Positions 50,667-61,800 are shown, counted from the stretch's first letter. The stretch: 64,000 bases of DNA from Labrys sp. KNU-23 (GCF_008330945.1 NZ_CP043489.1:5281501-5345500); one strand, 5' to 3'. Numbers and translations are program-made. The notes: generated from the sequence alone by a model not told the origin.

Positions 50667-50734
50667 AGTTTCGATCAGCAGCAAGCTTCGAGCCGATGTC
50701 GGAAAACCGTCCTTCCCGGCATCGGCGCCGTGTT

Positions 50735-53536
50735 TCAGTTCTGCATGGCCTCCTGCTGGGCCTGGATCACGGTGGTCTTGGCCAGAGTCCGCTCCTCGGT
50801 ACGAGCCAGGGCTTCCTCGCTGAAGATGCGGAAGCCGAGATCGGGGCGGTAGCCATGGATCTCGTGCACGTCGAGGGCCGACATGAACTGCAGGATCTCC
50901 ATGCTGATGACCTGGCCGGGCACTAGGATGGGGAACCCCGGCGGGTAGGGGATCACGAAAAGGGCCGAGACCAGTTCGCGTCCCGCCTGGATCGCCCGCG
51001 AGGCCTCCATCATGTTCACATATTCGCAATTGCTGTCGTCATAGGACAGGAAGAACGCGCTGCGGATATCGCCGTTGCGGGTCTGCGTGTTGCTGGCGAG
51101 ATTGTCGCCGCGGAAGGCCCGATGGAAGCTGGAAAAATCCGGCAAGGGCGGATGCTCCAGAGTCAAGGACCGCACTTTCTTGGCATGGATGCGGCGCTCG
51201 ATGCTGCTCATGTCGGCGGCACGGCGGTCAAGGTCCCGGGCAATCTTGACCAGCACCTCGATCAGATAGGCCACCGCCGAGCGCGTCGAGCCGATATTGG
51301 TCATGAACAGGACGGTGTTACGCGAGGTCTTGTTGATCTGGATGCCGTATTTGTCCATCAACTCCTTGTTCTTGAAGGTGTCGCCGTCGAGGCCGGTGGC
51401 CCCGATCGCCAGCGTCGCCCGCGTCGGGTCGAGTGCGAATTCGTCGGTACGCCAGGCGAGCTCGAAATTGTTCCAGCCCGTCTCCTCGTTGAAATAACTC
51501 TCGACGCCTGATTCCCGGTGCTGCAGCGGCACGAGGTCGCCGACCGCCAGGAAACGAAAATAGCGCTTGAGCAAAGGATGGGCCTGGACCTGGTCGCGCA
51601 GGTTCATGGCGAGTTCGAGCTGGCGCTGCACCAACTCGTAGCCCTCGAGTTCCACCTGCCGCCGGCCGACATCGAGCGAGGCGAGGATCTGGTAGTTCGG
51701 CGAGGTCGAGGTATGGGTCATATAGGCTTCGTGGAAGGCTTCCTCCGCCTTGTCCCGGAAGTCCTGGTCCCAGACATGGATCATCGAGCCCTGGCGCAGG
51801 GCCGTCAGGGTCTTGTGAGTCGAGTGGGTGGCGTAGGCGCGGATACGCACCTTGTCGGGATCAGGGATCAGCTGCCGTTCGAGCAAAGCTTCTTCGTCAT
51901 CCCAATTGACGCCGGCGCTGAACTCCTCGTAGCGCTTGGCATAGGCCGGATCCTTGAACATCTCGGTCAGGCGCGCCGCCGTGGCCATGGCCGTGCGCGG
52001 GCGATAGACCGGATGGCAGCGTGCGAAGGCGAACCAGGCCTCGTCCCACAGGAAGACCAGATCGGGCTTGATGGCCAGGCATTCCAGCATGACGCGTTCG
52101 ACGTCGTAGACGATGCCGTCGAAGGTGCAGTTGGTCAACAGCACCATGCGGACGCGATCCAGCGTGCCGGCACGCTTGAAGGTCAGCAATTGCTCCTTGA
52201 TGTGGCGGATCGGCACGGCGCCATACATCGAATATTGGTCGAGCGGATAGGAGTCGAGATAGGCGACCTGCGCGCCTGCCAGCACCAGCCCGTAATGGTG
52301 CGACTTGTGGCAGTTGCGATCGACCAGCACGATGTCATCCGGCCGCACCAGGGCCTGCACCACGATCTTGTTGCAGGTCGAGGTGCCATTGGTGGCGAAA
52401 TAAGTGCGGCGGGCGCCGAAGGCGCGGGCAGCGTGTTCCTGGGCGATCTTCAAGGGCCCGACCGGATCGAGCAGGGAGTCCAGGCCGCCGGAAGTCGCCG
52501 AAGTCTCGGCCATGAACAGGTTCATGCCGTAGAATTGCGACAGGTCCCCGATCCAGCTGGAGTTGAGGATCGCCTTGCCGCGGGCCAGTGGCAAGGCATG
52601 GAACACGCCCGTCGGCTGCTTGGCATAGTCGCGCAGCGCATCGAAGAAGGGGGTGTGGTAGCGCTCGCCGACGCCCTGCATGATGGCGCCGTAGAGTTCG
52701 ACATGGTCCTCTTCGCCGAAGAAGATGCGCTTGAACACTTCGCCGGCGGTCGCCGCAATATCCTCCACCTTCATGTCCGTGACCAGATAGAGGTCGAGTT
52801 CCGGACGCAATCGAGCGATCTGGCGGCCGAGCAGGGGACCACGCTCGAATTCGGGGATTGTTTCGATGCCGTCCTGAACACCGTCGAGGAAGCGGCGCAG
52901 CATGTCGTCGCTGTAGATCGAACGGAAAGGAAAGCCATGGCGGATCACCACCGCCTGCAGATTGAAGTTCACCAACGTCGCGATCAGGGCGTCTTCGAAA
53001 CTGGGTACGATGACGATGTCGAAGATGAACTCATCCTCGGCATGGCGCTTGCGCTGAACACGCCGGCGCAGGGCAGCCTCTTCGCTGGCCGACATCTCGT
53101 CGACGATGAGCACCTCGAAATAGGGACGCGACAACTGCGCCTGACGTTCGCTTTCGGTCTCGATCTGCGAAGGCAGTTCACCTTCGCCATCGAGCGAGCT
53201 TGCTTCATGCCGATAGGTCCGGGCCACCAGCACGCGATGGATGCGGCGTGCGGTCTGATGCGCGCGAGCCAACTCGCCCCGCTCGATCCAGCTGCAGAGA
53301 TCCGCGAAAACCCGCCCCCCCGGAAAAGCCCAATAGCTTTCGATCGGTGACAGGGCGGCAATCAACTCGTTGATGTGGCTCAGGCGGGACTGGCGTTCGG
53401 GATGGTCGAGGGGGAGGGCTACCAGTCGGCTCAGATCGTCGACAAGGCCGATCCAGCTTTCAGAGCGCATTTCCCAGACGCTGCGATGGCGGCTCAGAGA
53501 GTTCTTGCTTTTGTCGAACGAGGTCCCGGCATTCAT
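50735..53536 (-). CDS. large Orn/Lys/Arg decarboxylase-family PLP enzyme
   Basis: This 933-residue protein is of the fold-III-excluded, aspartate-aminotransferase-like Orn/Lys/Arg decarboxylase class. The PLP Lys is in YATHSTHKTLTALRQGSM near residue 560. Other family blocks are FFATNGTSTCNKIVVQALVR in approximate form (YFATNGTSTCNK near residue 387), VDRNCHKSHHYG and DLVFLWDEAWFAF. It is about 180-200 residues longer than E. coli SpeC/CadA/AdiA, mainly through an N-terminal extension before the receiver-like wing domain (FEVLIVDEMSASEE near residue 143). ATG 53536 has GGAGGA upstream. It should make a polyamine or remove acid; the substrate is unknown. Confidence 0.85.
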   Translation of the reverse strand: MNAGTSFDKSKNSLSRHRSVWEMRSESWIGLVDDLSRLVALPLDHPERQSRLSHINELIAALSPIESYWAFPGGRVFADLCSWIERGELARAHQTARRIHRVLVARTYRHEASSLDGEGELPSQIETESERQAQLSRPYFEVLIVDEMSASEEAALRRRVQRKRHAEDEFIFDIVIVPSFEDALIATLVNFNLQAVVIRHGFPFRSIYSDDMLRRFLDGVQDGIETIPEFERGPLLGRQIARLRPELDLYLVTDMKVEDIAATAGEVFKRIFFGEEDHVELYGAIMQGVGERYHTPFFDALRDYAKQPTGVFHALPLARGKAILNSSWIGDLSQFYGMNLFMAETSATSGGLDSLLDPVGPLKIAQEHAARAFGARRTYFATNGTSTCNKIVVQALVRPDDIVLVDRNCHKSHHYGLVLAGAQVAYLDSYPLDQYSMYGAVPIRHIKEQLLTFKRAGTLDRVRMVLLTNCTFDGIVYDVERVMLECLAIKPDLVFLWDEAWFAFARCHPVYRPRTAMATAARLTEMFKDPAYAKRYEEFSAGVNWDDEEALLERQLIPDPDKVRIRAYATHSTHKTLTALRQGSMIHVWDQDFRDKAEEAFHEAYMTHTSTSPNYQILASLDVGRRQVELEGYELVQRQLELAMNLRDQVQAHPLLKRYFRFLAVGDLVPLQHRESGVESYFNEETGWNNFELAWRTDEFALDPTRATLAIGATGLDGDTFKNKELMDKYGIQINKTSRNTVLFMTNIGSTRSAVAYLIEVLVKIARDLDRRAADMSSIERRIHAKKVRSLTLEHPPLPDFSSFHRAFRGDNLASNTQTRNGDIRSAFFLSYDDSNCEYVNMMEASRAIQAGRELVSALFVIPYPPGFPILVPGQVISMEILQFMSALDVHEIHGYRPDLGFRIFSEEALARTEERTLAKTTVIQAQQEAMQN

Positions 53537-53922
53537 ATGTTCCTCCAACGCATTATCGTTATACTTTGTGATTTCTTCCGCGAGAGGTGGTAGCGGACAT
53601 CATAGGTTGGCTTTTGAGAAATATGCTTTGGACTTGGCCCAAGCATATCCCTTCATCAACCGCCGCGCCCGTCACGCATCGTCGAAGATACTGATCGGCT
53701 CAATTTCGATTCTGACGGCCAATCCTCCCTGGATCTCTTGATACTGGCAGGCAGCTTACAGTCACCGGGGTGTCGCACAAGCGGATTTCAGTGCGGATCC
53801 GAGCTATTTCATGCGAGACGAAGGGGTACTCGTTCGTCTTCCGCTCGGGCAGGTACCATAGAACGGCGAGGACCTGGCCAATCCTCGGCCGCGCGGGAAA
53901 AGGAAAGAAAACGGATAGCGCC
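53537..53922. other. 386-base intergenic region, no gene recognised
   Basis: It separates the divergent decarboxylase and methyltransferase genes. It is AT-richer than its surroundings and presumably holds both promoters. A GTG-started extension of the methyltransferase to 53770 is possible but adds a basic, non-conserved-looking tail. No repeat, RNA gene or clear operator is seen. Confidence 0.5.
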
Positions 53923-54729
53923 ATGCCTTCGACGATTGCCCGGACTGCCGGCAGGACTCTCTTCGGGGAGAACGCACTCGGCTATGCCGCTTTCCGGCCC
54001 GACTATCCCGATCGCATCTTCGAGATCCTCAAGACCCGGTGTGGAGCGGGCGAGGGCAAGGCCGTGTTCGAGATCGGGCCGGGAACCGGTCTGGCGACCG
54101 CCTCCTTGCTTGCCATGGGCTGCCGGGTGACGGGCGTCGAACCGGATGCGAGGTTGGCGGCCTTTCTCGTCGACAGCCAAGCCGCTTGTGCAGACAGGCT
54201 GTCCGTGCAGGTCGTTTCGTTCGAAGAGGCCGCCATGCCGCCCGCCTTCTTCGATCTCGGCATTGCCGCGACCTCCCTGCACTGGATCGATCCCGGCCTG
54301 GCCTTGGCCAAGGCGTTCCGCCTCTTGCGGTCTGGAGGGCATTGGGCGATGTGGTGGAACATCTTCGGAGACCCGGATGAAGCCGACGCCTTCCATCAAC
54401 GCACACACGCTCTGTTCGAGCGATTGCAGAAAAGCCCCTCACATGGTGATGGAACGAAAGGGCATTTCGGCCTCGACAGCAAGAACCGTATTGCCGAGCT
54501 CGAACAGGCGGGTTTTCAGTCCATCATCGCCGAGGAAGTCCGCTGGCGCCCGGTCTTGAACAAGCAGCAAATCCTGGGGCTGACAGCCACCTTTTCCCCC
54601 GTCGTCCGCCTGCCGGAAATCGAACGCCAGGCGTTCCTCAACCGCATCGGAACCATCGTCGACGAGGAGTTCGGGGGCAGGGTTGTGCGACATTTCATGA
54701 CGGCCATCTATACGGCGAGGCGACCCTAG
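53923..54729 (+). CDS. class I SAM-dependent methyltransferase
   Basis: This 268-residue protein begins with the FGENALGYAAFRPDYPDRIF pattern common in small-molecule methyltransferases. Motif I is AVFEIGPGTGLATASLLAMG near residues 47-66, motif II VTGVEPDARLAAFL near residues 69-82, and DLGIAATSLHWIDPGLALAK lies near residues 111-130. The substrate is not evident. AAGGAAAG lies 15 bases before the ATG, a rather long spacing. Confidence 0.82.
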   Translation: MPSTIARTAGRTLFGENALGYAAFRPDYPDRIFEILKTRCGAGEGKAVFEIGPGTGLATASLLAMGCRVTGVEPDARLAAFLVDSQAACADRLSVQVVSFEEAAMPPAFFDLGIAATSLHWIDPGLALAKAFRLLRSGGHWAMWWNIFGDPDEADAFHQRTHALFERLQKSPSHGDGTKGHFGLDSKNRIAELEQAGFQSIIAEEVRWRPVLNKQQILGLTATFSPVVRLPEIERQAFLNRIGTIVDEEFGGRVVRHFMTAIYTARRP

Positions 54730-54905
54730 GCGTCCGACCCGCCGTGGTCATTCGACCATCCCCATGCCTCTTCCCGGCAATCAGCTTGCCGCGACGCCGA
54801 CCTGGTGCTTGAAAAAGCTTCTGGAAACAGTCCGGCGGAGCGCATCAACGGCTCTCCGCTCCATCGTTCCCCCATTGTCACGACAGATTGCTGCAGGGGT
54901 CACCA

Positions 54906-55586
54906 ATGAGTATGTCCGTTCCTTTTTCGGCCGTTTTGTTCGATGCTTACGGCACATTGCTTGATCTTGGTTTCATCACAGAAAAGGCAGAAGAGGCTTT
55001 TCCTGGTCATGGCACCCAGCTCTCCACGCTCTGGCGCGACAAGCAGCTCAACTACACCTGGCTGCGTACGATCAGCGAAAACTACGCCGATTTCGCCATG
55101 GTCACGGCCGATGCCCTGGATTATTCGATCGAGCGGCTCGGGCTGGCAGCCTCTCGCCAAAAGCGGGACGAATTGCTGGCCGCTTACTGGTCCCTGCCGA
55201 GCTTTCCGGAAGCGCGCGCTGCCCTGGTGCATCTCGGGCAGAAGGGGGTGCGGCTCGGCATCCTCTCGAACGGCACGCCGGCCATGCTCGAAGCGGCCTT
55301 GCGGTCGTCCGGCCTCGATGGCCTCTTCGACGATGTCCTCAGTGTCGATGCGGCCGGTTGCTACAAGACGGCGAGGGCTGCCTATCAATTGGGAACCACC
55401 CGATTGACACTGCCGCCCGAGCGCATCCTCTTCGTCTCATCCAATGGCTGGGATATCTGCGGCGCAACCTGGTTCGGCTATCGCACCTATTGGGTAAACC
55501 GCGCCAGACAACCAACGGAAAGATTAGGCGTTTCTGCCTATGCCACCGGCGAGAGCCTGAAGGAGCTCGCGGCCCTGTTCGCTTAG
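54906..55586 (+). CDS. (S)-2-haloacid dehalogenase, type II (HAD family)
   Basis: This 226-residue HAD hydrolase has the L-2-haloacid dehalogenase active site: nucleophile Asp in LFDAYGTLLDLG near residue 13, Arg and neighbours in LWRDKQLNYTWLR near residue 43, Ser in GILSNGTPAM near residue 121, Lys in CYKTARAAYQL near residue 154, and SSNGWDICGA near residue 178. It hydrolyses short 2-halo-acids to 2-hydroxy acids. CAGGGG precedes ATG 54906. It is monocistronic. Confidence 0.85.
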   Translation: MSMSVPFSAVLFDAYGTLLDLGFITEKAEEAFPGHGTQLSTLWRDKQLNYTWLRTISENYADFAMVTADALDYSIERLGLAASRQKRDELLAAYWSLPSFPEARAALVHLGQKGVRLGILSNGTPAMLEAALRSSGLDGLFDDVLSVDAAGCYKTARAAYQLGTTRLTLPPERILFVSSNGWDICGATWFGYRTYWVNRARQPTERLGVSAYATGESLKELAALFA

Positions 55587-55619
55587 GGCTAGGGTTGCAG
55601 TTCTCATTCGAAGGAACTT

Positions 55620-55700
55620 GGAGTGTCAGCCTCCTGGCTGACATCGTGAAAACGAAGCGCTTTCCGGTGAGTCGGATGTCAGCCAGGAGGCTGACACTCC
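55620..55700. repeat. perfect 26-bp inverted repeat between convergent genes
   Basis: GGAGTGTCAGCCTCCTGGCT onward (55620-55645) is repeated exactly in inverse orientation at 55675-55700, with a 29-base loop. Each arm contains the sub-palindrome AGCCTCCTGGCT. It lies between the haloacid dehalogenase and RND efflux genes, both of which end here, and may terminate both. Confidence 0.85.
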
Positions 55701-55735
55701 GCATAGAACGCCTTCATGCAGGAGCAGATGTCGTG

Positions 55736-58700
55736 CTAACCGGAGCTTGACGCCTGCACGGTCGTTCCTGCCGGCCGCTGCGGCTTGACGCTCCAGCGGC
55801 GGTGAAGGCGCGACAGCATCAAATAGATCACCGGGGTGGTATAGAGCGTGAGGATCTGGCTGACGATCAGGCCCCCGACAATGGTGACACCGAGCGGGCG
55901 GCGCAGCTCCGTGCCGGGACCGGTCGCCAGGATCAGGGGCAGCGCTCCCAATATGGCGGCAAGCGTGGTCATCAGGATCGGCCGGAACCGCACCAGGCAT
56001 GCCTCGAAGATAGCCTCACTGGAGCTGAGATTGCGGTCACGCTCGGCTTCCAAGGCAAAATCCACCAGCATGATGCCGTTCTTCTTGACGATGCCGATCA
56101 GCAGGATGATGCCGATGAAGGCGACGATCGTCAGTTCCATATTGGCGAAATGCAGGGCGAGCAGGCCGCCCAGTCCCGCCGAGGGCAGGGTCGAGAGAAT
56201 GGTGAGCGGGTGCGCCAGGCTCTCATAGAGAACGCCGAGCACGATGTAGACGGCCAGCAGGGCCGCCAGGATCAGCAGAGGCTGGCTTGATCCGGATTGG
56301 GCCGCCTGCTTGGCATCGCCTGCAAATTCCCCTCTGATATCGGCGGGCAGGTGCATGCCGGCCACCGCGGCCTCGATGGCATCCGAGGCGTCCTGGATCT
56401 TGGTGCCCGGCGCGAGATTGTAGGAGAGGGTAATGGCCGGATATTGTCCCTGATGATTGACCTGCTGTGGCGCGAGCCCGCGTTCCACATAGGCGACCGC
56501 CGAGAGCGGCACCAGGCCAGAACGGCCGGGCACATAGAGGCCCGTCATGTCGCTGGGGTCGCGACTGCGCTCGGGCGATGCGGCGAGCACCACGCGATAT
56601 TGATTGCGCTGGGTGTAGATCGTCGAGATCTGCCGTTGCGAAAACGCATTGTTGAGGGCGCTATCGATCGATGTGATGGCCACGCCGAGGCGGGCGGCTG
56701 CCTCGCGGTCGATGACAAGCTTGGCCTGCAAGCCATTGCGCTGCCTGTCGGAATTGACATCCGTCAAACCCGGAACCGTCTTCAGTCTCTCCATCACCTT
56801 CGGCGCCCACTCGACCAGCAGGTCGGAGTCACCAGACCAGAGCGTATACTGGTATTGCGACTGCGATTGGCGCCCGCCCGCGGAGACGTCCTGCGGCGAG
56901 AACATGAACACGTTGAGCCCGGCAACCGTGCGCACGCTCTTGCGCAATTGCGCGATGACATCCTCGGTGGAGGGGCGCCGGTCCGGGGGGAGCAAGGAAA
57001 TGCTGAGCTGGCCGGAATTGGTGCCGCCGAAGGGGCTCGAGCCGATGGAGGAACCGACCCCGGTGACATAGGGATTGCGTTGGATGATCGCCGCGACCTG
57101 ACGCTGCCAGACCACCACGGCGTCGTAGGATGCATCCGAGGAAGCTTGAGAAAAACCTTGAATGAATCCGCCATCATCTTGAGGCACCAGGGACTTCGGC
57201 AAAGCGTAGTAGAGCCAGCCGGTGCCGAAGACCGTGGCGAAGATGACCAGCAGCGTCAGGAAGCCGTGATTGAGCACGCCGCGCAGGCTGGCACCATAGA
57301 GGTTCACGACCCGCTGCAAGGCCCCTTCGACCAGGCGATCGAACGGCCCTTGTCGCACGCCAACACTCTCACGACCACGATGAGCCAGGATCATAGGCGT
57401 CAGGGTGAGGGAGATCACCGTCGAGGCGATCACCGCAAAAGCCAGCGTCATCGCGAATTCGAACAGGAACTTGCCGGTAATCCCTCCAGCAAAGAGCAAG
57501 GGAATGAAGACGGCCAGGAGCGACAGACTGATCGACACCACGGTGAAGCCGATCTGCCGGGCGCCGTCGATGGCGGCCTGCAGGGGCGGCAGGCCGGCCT
57601 CACGCTTGGCGTGCACGTTTTCGACCATGACGATGGCGTCATCGACAACGAAACCGACCGAGACGACCAGCGCCATCAGCGAAAGATTGTCGATGGAGAA
57701 ATCGGCGAGCCACATTGCTCCGAAGGTAGCGGCGAGCGACAGCGGCACGGTGACGCCGGCCGCCAGGACCGGCGTCGAGCGGCGAAGAAAGACGAAGACG
57801 ACCAGCACGACCAGGATGACGGAGGCCATCAGCGTCCATTGCATGTCGTCGACGCTGGCTCGGATGGTGGTGGTGCGGTCGGTCAGGATGTCGATATCGA
57901 TTCCGGCCGGAATGCGCGCCTTCAGAATCGGCAATAATGCCTTGATGGCATTGACGGTTTCGATGACGTTGCCATTGGCTTCCTTGGTGATGTTGAGGAG
58001 GATGGCCGGCTTGCCATTATAGCTCGCGCTGGAGTTGAGGTTGCGGACGCCGCGTTCCACCGTGGCTATGTCACCCAGGCGTACCGCGGTGCCATTGCCA
58101 GAACGGATGATGATGGAAGCATAATCCTCGGGCGCGGACATCTGGCCGCTGGTACCGAGCGCCATGACGATGTCGGGGCCGTCCAGGGAACCAAGCGGAC
58201 TGATGGCGTTGGCCGCTACGATCGCCTGGCGCACCGCCTCCATCGACAGGCCCATGGCGGCGATGCGATCGGGATTGAGCGTGACCCGGATGGCCGGCTG
58301 ATCGGCACCGCTGACTGCGACCTCTCCCACTCCGTCGACCTGGGAAATGCGCTGCACGATCACGCTGTCGGCGGCATCGAACATGTCGCTGGCGCCGACG
58401 GTGTCCGAGGTCATCGCCAGAATCAGGATCGGACGGGCATTGGGGTTGAACTTGCGGAAGGAGGGCGCGGTAGACAGATCAGACGGCAGGTCGGATGCCG
58501 CGGCATTGATGGCGGCCTGCACATCCTGTGCCGCGCTGTCGACGTCGCGGGCGATGTCGAACTGGATGATGATGAGAGTCGAGCCAAGGGACGAGCGTGA
58601 GGTGATCTCGGTCACGCCGGCGATCGAGCCGAGCTTGCGTTCCAGCGGCGCCGCGACGCTGGCAGCCATGGTCGAAGGGTCAGCGCCGGGACGGCTCGCC

Positions 58701-58843
58701 GTCACCACGATGGTCGGCAGGTCGATGGCCGGCAGGCTCGAGACCGGCAATTGACGATAGGCGGCGAGCCCCACCAGCAACAGGCCCATCGCCAGCAGGA
58801 TGGTGCCGATCGGCCTGCGGATGAAGGGCTCGGAGATGCTCAT
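55736..58843 (-). CDS. RND multidrug efflux pump, MdtC-like subunit
   Basis: This 1035-residue inner-membrane transporter has 12 membrane helices and two large periplasmic loops. It begins SISEPFIRRPIGTILLAMGL, the typical RND N-terminus, and has FVVDDAIVMVENVHAKREAG near residues 395-414 with the paired Asp residues of the proton relay in helix 4. TLPSAGLGGLLALHFANMEL lies in the second half. With the adjacent homologous gene it forms an MdtBC-type heteromeric pump. Its ATG overlaps the upstream stop (ATGA). Confidence 0.88.
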   Translation of the reverse strand: MSISEPFIRRPIGTILLAMGLLLVGLAAYRQLPVSSLPAIDLPTIVVTASRPGADPSTMAASVAAPLERKLGSIAGVTEITSRSSLGSTLIIIQFDIARDVDSAAQDVQAAINAAASDLPSDLSTAPSFRKFNPNARPILILAMTSDTVGASDMFDAADSVIVQRISQVDGVGEVAVSGADQPAIRVTLNPDRIAAMGLSMEAVRQAIVAANAISPLGSLDGPDIVMALGTSGQMSAPEDYASIIIRSGNGTAVRLGDIATVERGVRNLNSSASYNGKPAILLNITKEANGNVIETVNAIKALLPILKARIPAGIDIDILTDRTTTIRASVDDMQWTLMASVILVVLVVFVFLRRSTPVLAAGVTVPLSLAATFGAMWLADFSIDNLSLMALVVSVGFVVDDAIVMVENVHAKREAGLPPLQAAIDGARQIGFTVVSISLSLLAVFIPLLFAGGITGKFLFEFAMTLAFAVIASTVISLTLTPMILAHRGRESVGVRQGPFDRLVEGALQRVVNLYGASLRGVLNHGFLTLLVIFATVFGTGWLYYALPKSLVPQDDGGFIQGFSQASSDASYDAVVVWQRQVAAIIQRNPYVTGVGSSIGSSPFGGTNSGQLSISLLPPDRRPSTEDVIAQLRKSVRTVAGLNVFMFSPQDVSAGGRQSQSQYQYTLWSGDSDLLVEWAPKVMERLKTVPGLTDVNSDRQRNGLQAKLVIDREAAARLGVAITSIDSALNNAFSQRQISTIYTQRNQYRVVLAASPERSRDPSDMTGLYVPGRSGLVPLSAVAYVERGLAPQQVNHQGQYPAITLSYNLAPGTKIQDASDAIEAAVAGMHLPADIRGEFAGDAKQAAQSGSSQPLLILAALLAVYIVLGVLYESLAHPLTILSTLPSAGLGGLLALHFANMELTIVAFIGIILLIGIVKKNGIMLVDFALEAERDRNLSSSEAIFEACLVRFRPILMTTLAAILGALPLILATGPGTELRRPLGVTIVGGLIVSQILTLYTTPVIYLMLSRLHRRWSVKPQRPAGTTVQASSSG

Positions 58844-61800
58844 GCCTGCGGCACCGCCTGTGGCTTGCGGGCAAGGCGTTCACGCAGCCGTTCGAAGCCG
58901 AGATAGATCACCGGCGTGGTGTAGAGCGTCAGCAACTGGCTGAGCAGCAAGCCGCCGATGATGGTGATGCCGAGCGGTATGCGCAGTTCCGATCCCATGC
59001 CGTGGCCCAGCGCCAGGGGCAGGGCACCGAATAGGGCGGCCAGGGTGGTCATCATGATGGGACGGAAGCGCAGGGCGGACGCGGTGACGATCGCCTCATG
59101 CGGATCCATGCCCTGCTCGCGCTGCGCCTCGATGGCGAAGTCGATCATCATGATGGCGTTCTTCTTGACGATGCCCATCAAGAGCACGATGCCGATCAAC
59201 GCGATGAGCGAAAGCTCGTGGCCGGTATATTCGAGTGCGAGCAGGGCGCCGACGCCGGCCGACGGCAGCGTCGAGAGGATCGTCACCGGATGGATGGCGC
59301 TCTCATAGAGGACGCCCAGCACGATATAGATGGTGATTACTGCCGCCAGGATCAGCCAAGGCTGGTTGGCGAGCGAGGAGGAGAACTCCGCGGCATCGCC
59401 GGTGAAGCGGGTGGAGATCGACGCCGGCATGCCAATGGCGGTCTGTGCCTTGCGGATCGCGGCAACGGCATCGCTGAGCGAGGCGCCGTGGGCGACGTCG
59501 AAGCTGATGGTCGCCGAGGGGAATTGATCGTCGTGCTCCACCACCAGTGGTGCCGTCTCGTGGCGGATGCTGGTGAAGGCGCTCAGGGGAACCTGATTGT
59601 CGGCGGCGCCCGATGCGGTCGGTATGTTGGTTGCCGTGCCGCTGGCACCGACCGTCCCCGCCGTGGGATTGGTGGTGGTGGCAAGCCCGGAGGTGCTGGC
59701 TGAGCTCGGAACGTAGATCCGGCTGAGCACGCTGGGTCCTACCTGATCGTCCGGCGCCGCCTCCAGGATGACGCGATATTGGTTGGCCTGGGCGTAGATC
59801 GTGGCGATCTGGCGTTGACCGAAAGCATTGTTCAGGGCGTTGGAGATGTCCTGCATGGACACCCCGAGGCGGGATGCGGTGTCGCGGTCGACATCCACGA
59901 ACAGCCTGGCACCGCCATTCTGCACTTCCGAGGTGACGTCACGCATCACGCCGGAGCGCCCGAGTTCGGCGGCAAGTCGGTCGGCCCAATGGTCGACGTC
60001 ACCAGCATCGGTGCCGGTCAGCGTATATTGGTAGGGCGCGCGGCCGGCGCGCGCGGTAATGCGGATATCCTGCACGCTCTGATAGGTCACGCGCAGGCCC
60101 GGCAGCCGACTGGTCTCGGCCTGCAGACGCTGGATGATGTCGGTGGCATCGGCCTTGCGCTCGTTGCGCGGCTTGAGCACCAGGGAGAGCGAGCCGGTAT
60201 TGGAGGTCAGATTGCTTCCGGAGACACCGATACTGGCCACGGCAGACAGGATATCGGGATCTTTGCGGGCAATGTCGGTAATGGTCGCCTGCGCCTTCTT
60301 CATGGCATCGAAGGAGGCAGTCGGCTCCGCCTGGATCACGGCCGTGATCAGTCCGGTGTCCTGCTGGGGCAGGAAGCCCTTGGGCATGGCGATATAGAGC
60401 CAGACCGTGGTCGCCAGGGTGCCGAGCGTCAGGAGCAGCATCAGGAAGCCATGGCGCAAGGTCCACACCAGGCTGGCCCGATAGCCGCGGATGACGGCAT
60501 CGAAACCGCGATCGATCCAATCCAGCAGCCCCTTGCGCTCACTATGGCCTGATTTGAGCAGGCGCGCGCACATCATTGGCGTCAGGGTCAGAGAGATCAC
60601 CGCCGAGACGACCACGGCGATGGTCAGGGTCAGGGCGAATTCGCGGAACATGCGCCCGACGATGCCGGTCATGAATAGGAGGGGGATGAAGACGGCGATC
60701 AGCGATACCGTCAGCGAAATGATGGTGAAGCCGATCTCCTTGGCGCCCTTGAGCGCGGCATCGAAGGGTTTCTCGCCTTCCTCGATGTGCCGCACGATGT
60801 TCTCGATCATCACGATGGCATCATCGACCACGAAGCCGGCGCCGATGGTGAGCGCCATCAGCGAGAGATTGTCGAGGCTGAAGCCGCAGAACCACATGAC
60901 GCCGAAGGAAGCGATCAGCGACAGCGGCAGGGCCACGCCCGCGATGATGGTCGCGCGCAGGGTTCTGAGAAAGACGAAGACGACGAGAATCACCAGGCCG
61001 ACGCTAAGGGCCAGGGTCATTTCCACCTCATCGATCGAGGCCTGGATGGTTTGCGTACGATCGTTGACGACTTCGAGCGAGATGTCGGCAGGCAGGCTGC
61101 GGCGGAGCTCCGGCAGTGCCGCCAGCACGCTTTTGACCGTAGCGATCACATTGGCGCCCGGCTGGCGCATGATGTCGATCACCACGGCCGGCTGGCCGTT
61201 ATAGTAGGCACCGACGCGCGCGTTCTCCAGGCCCTCGACCACATTGGCGATGTCCTTGAGACGCACGGGAGCGCTGTTGCGGTAGGCGATCACCACGTCG
61301 GCGAAAGCATCGGCCGCGCTGATCTGATCATTGGCCGCGATCGTGTAGGACTGGGCCGCACCGTTGAGGGAGCCCTTGGCGCCAGCGACCGTCGAGGTGG
61401 TGATCGCGAGCCTTATATCCTCCAGGCCCAGACCATAGGCCGCGGCCCGGGCAAGATTGACCTGCACCCGCAGGGCCGGGCGCACGCCGCCCTGGACGTC
61501 GACATGCCCGACGCCGCTGACCTCCGCGAAACGCTGGGCCAGCAGGGTATCGGCCATGTCGGACAGGTTCCGGATGGTCTGCGTCTTCGAGCGCAGCGCC
61601 AGGGTCAGGATCGGCGTGTCGGCCGGGTTCACCTTGGCGTAGCTCGGCGGATAAGGCAGCCCCGAGGGCAGGGTGGACGCCGAGGCATTGATGGCCGCCT
61701 GCACGTCCTGGGCCGCCCCATCGATATCGCGGTCCAGATTGAACTGCAGCGTGATTTGGCTGATGCCGAAGGCTGACGACGACACCATGGTCGCAATCGA

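Noticed and set aside
51518..53350. Plus-strand open frame of 610 codons
   Set aside because: It is antisense to the decarboxylase, with no recognisable motif; the minus-strand frame has complete PLP motifs.
53770..53922. GTG-started N-terminal extension of the methyltransferase
   Set aside because: It adds 51 basic residues that do not look like the family N-terminus, which begins near FGENALGYAAF.
56297..57937. Plus-strand open frame of 546 codons
   Set aside because: It is antisense to the MdtC-like gene and unusually rich in charged residues, as expected for a shadow frame.
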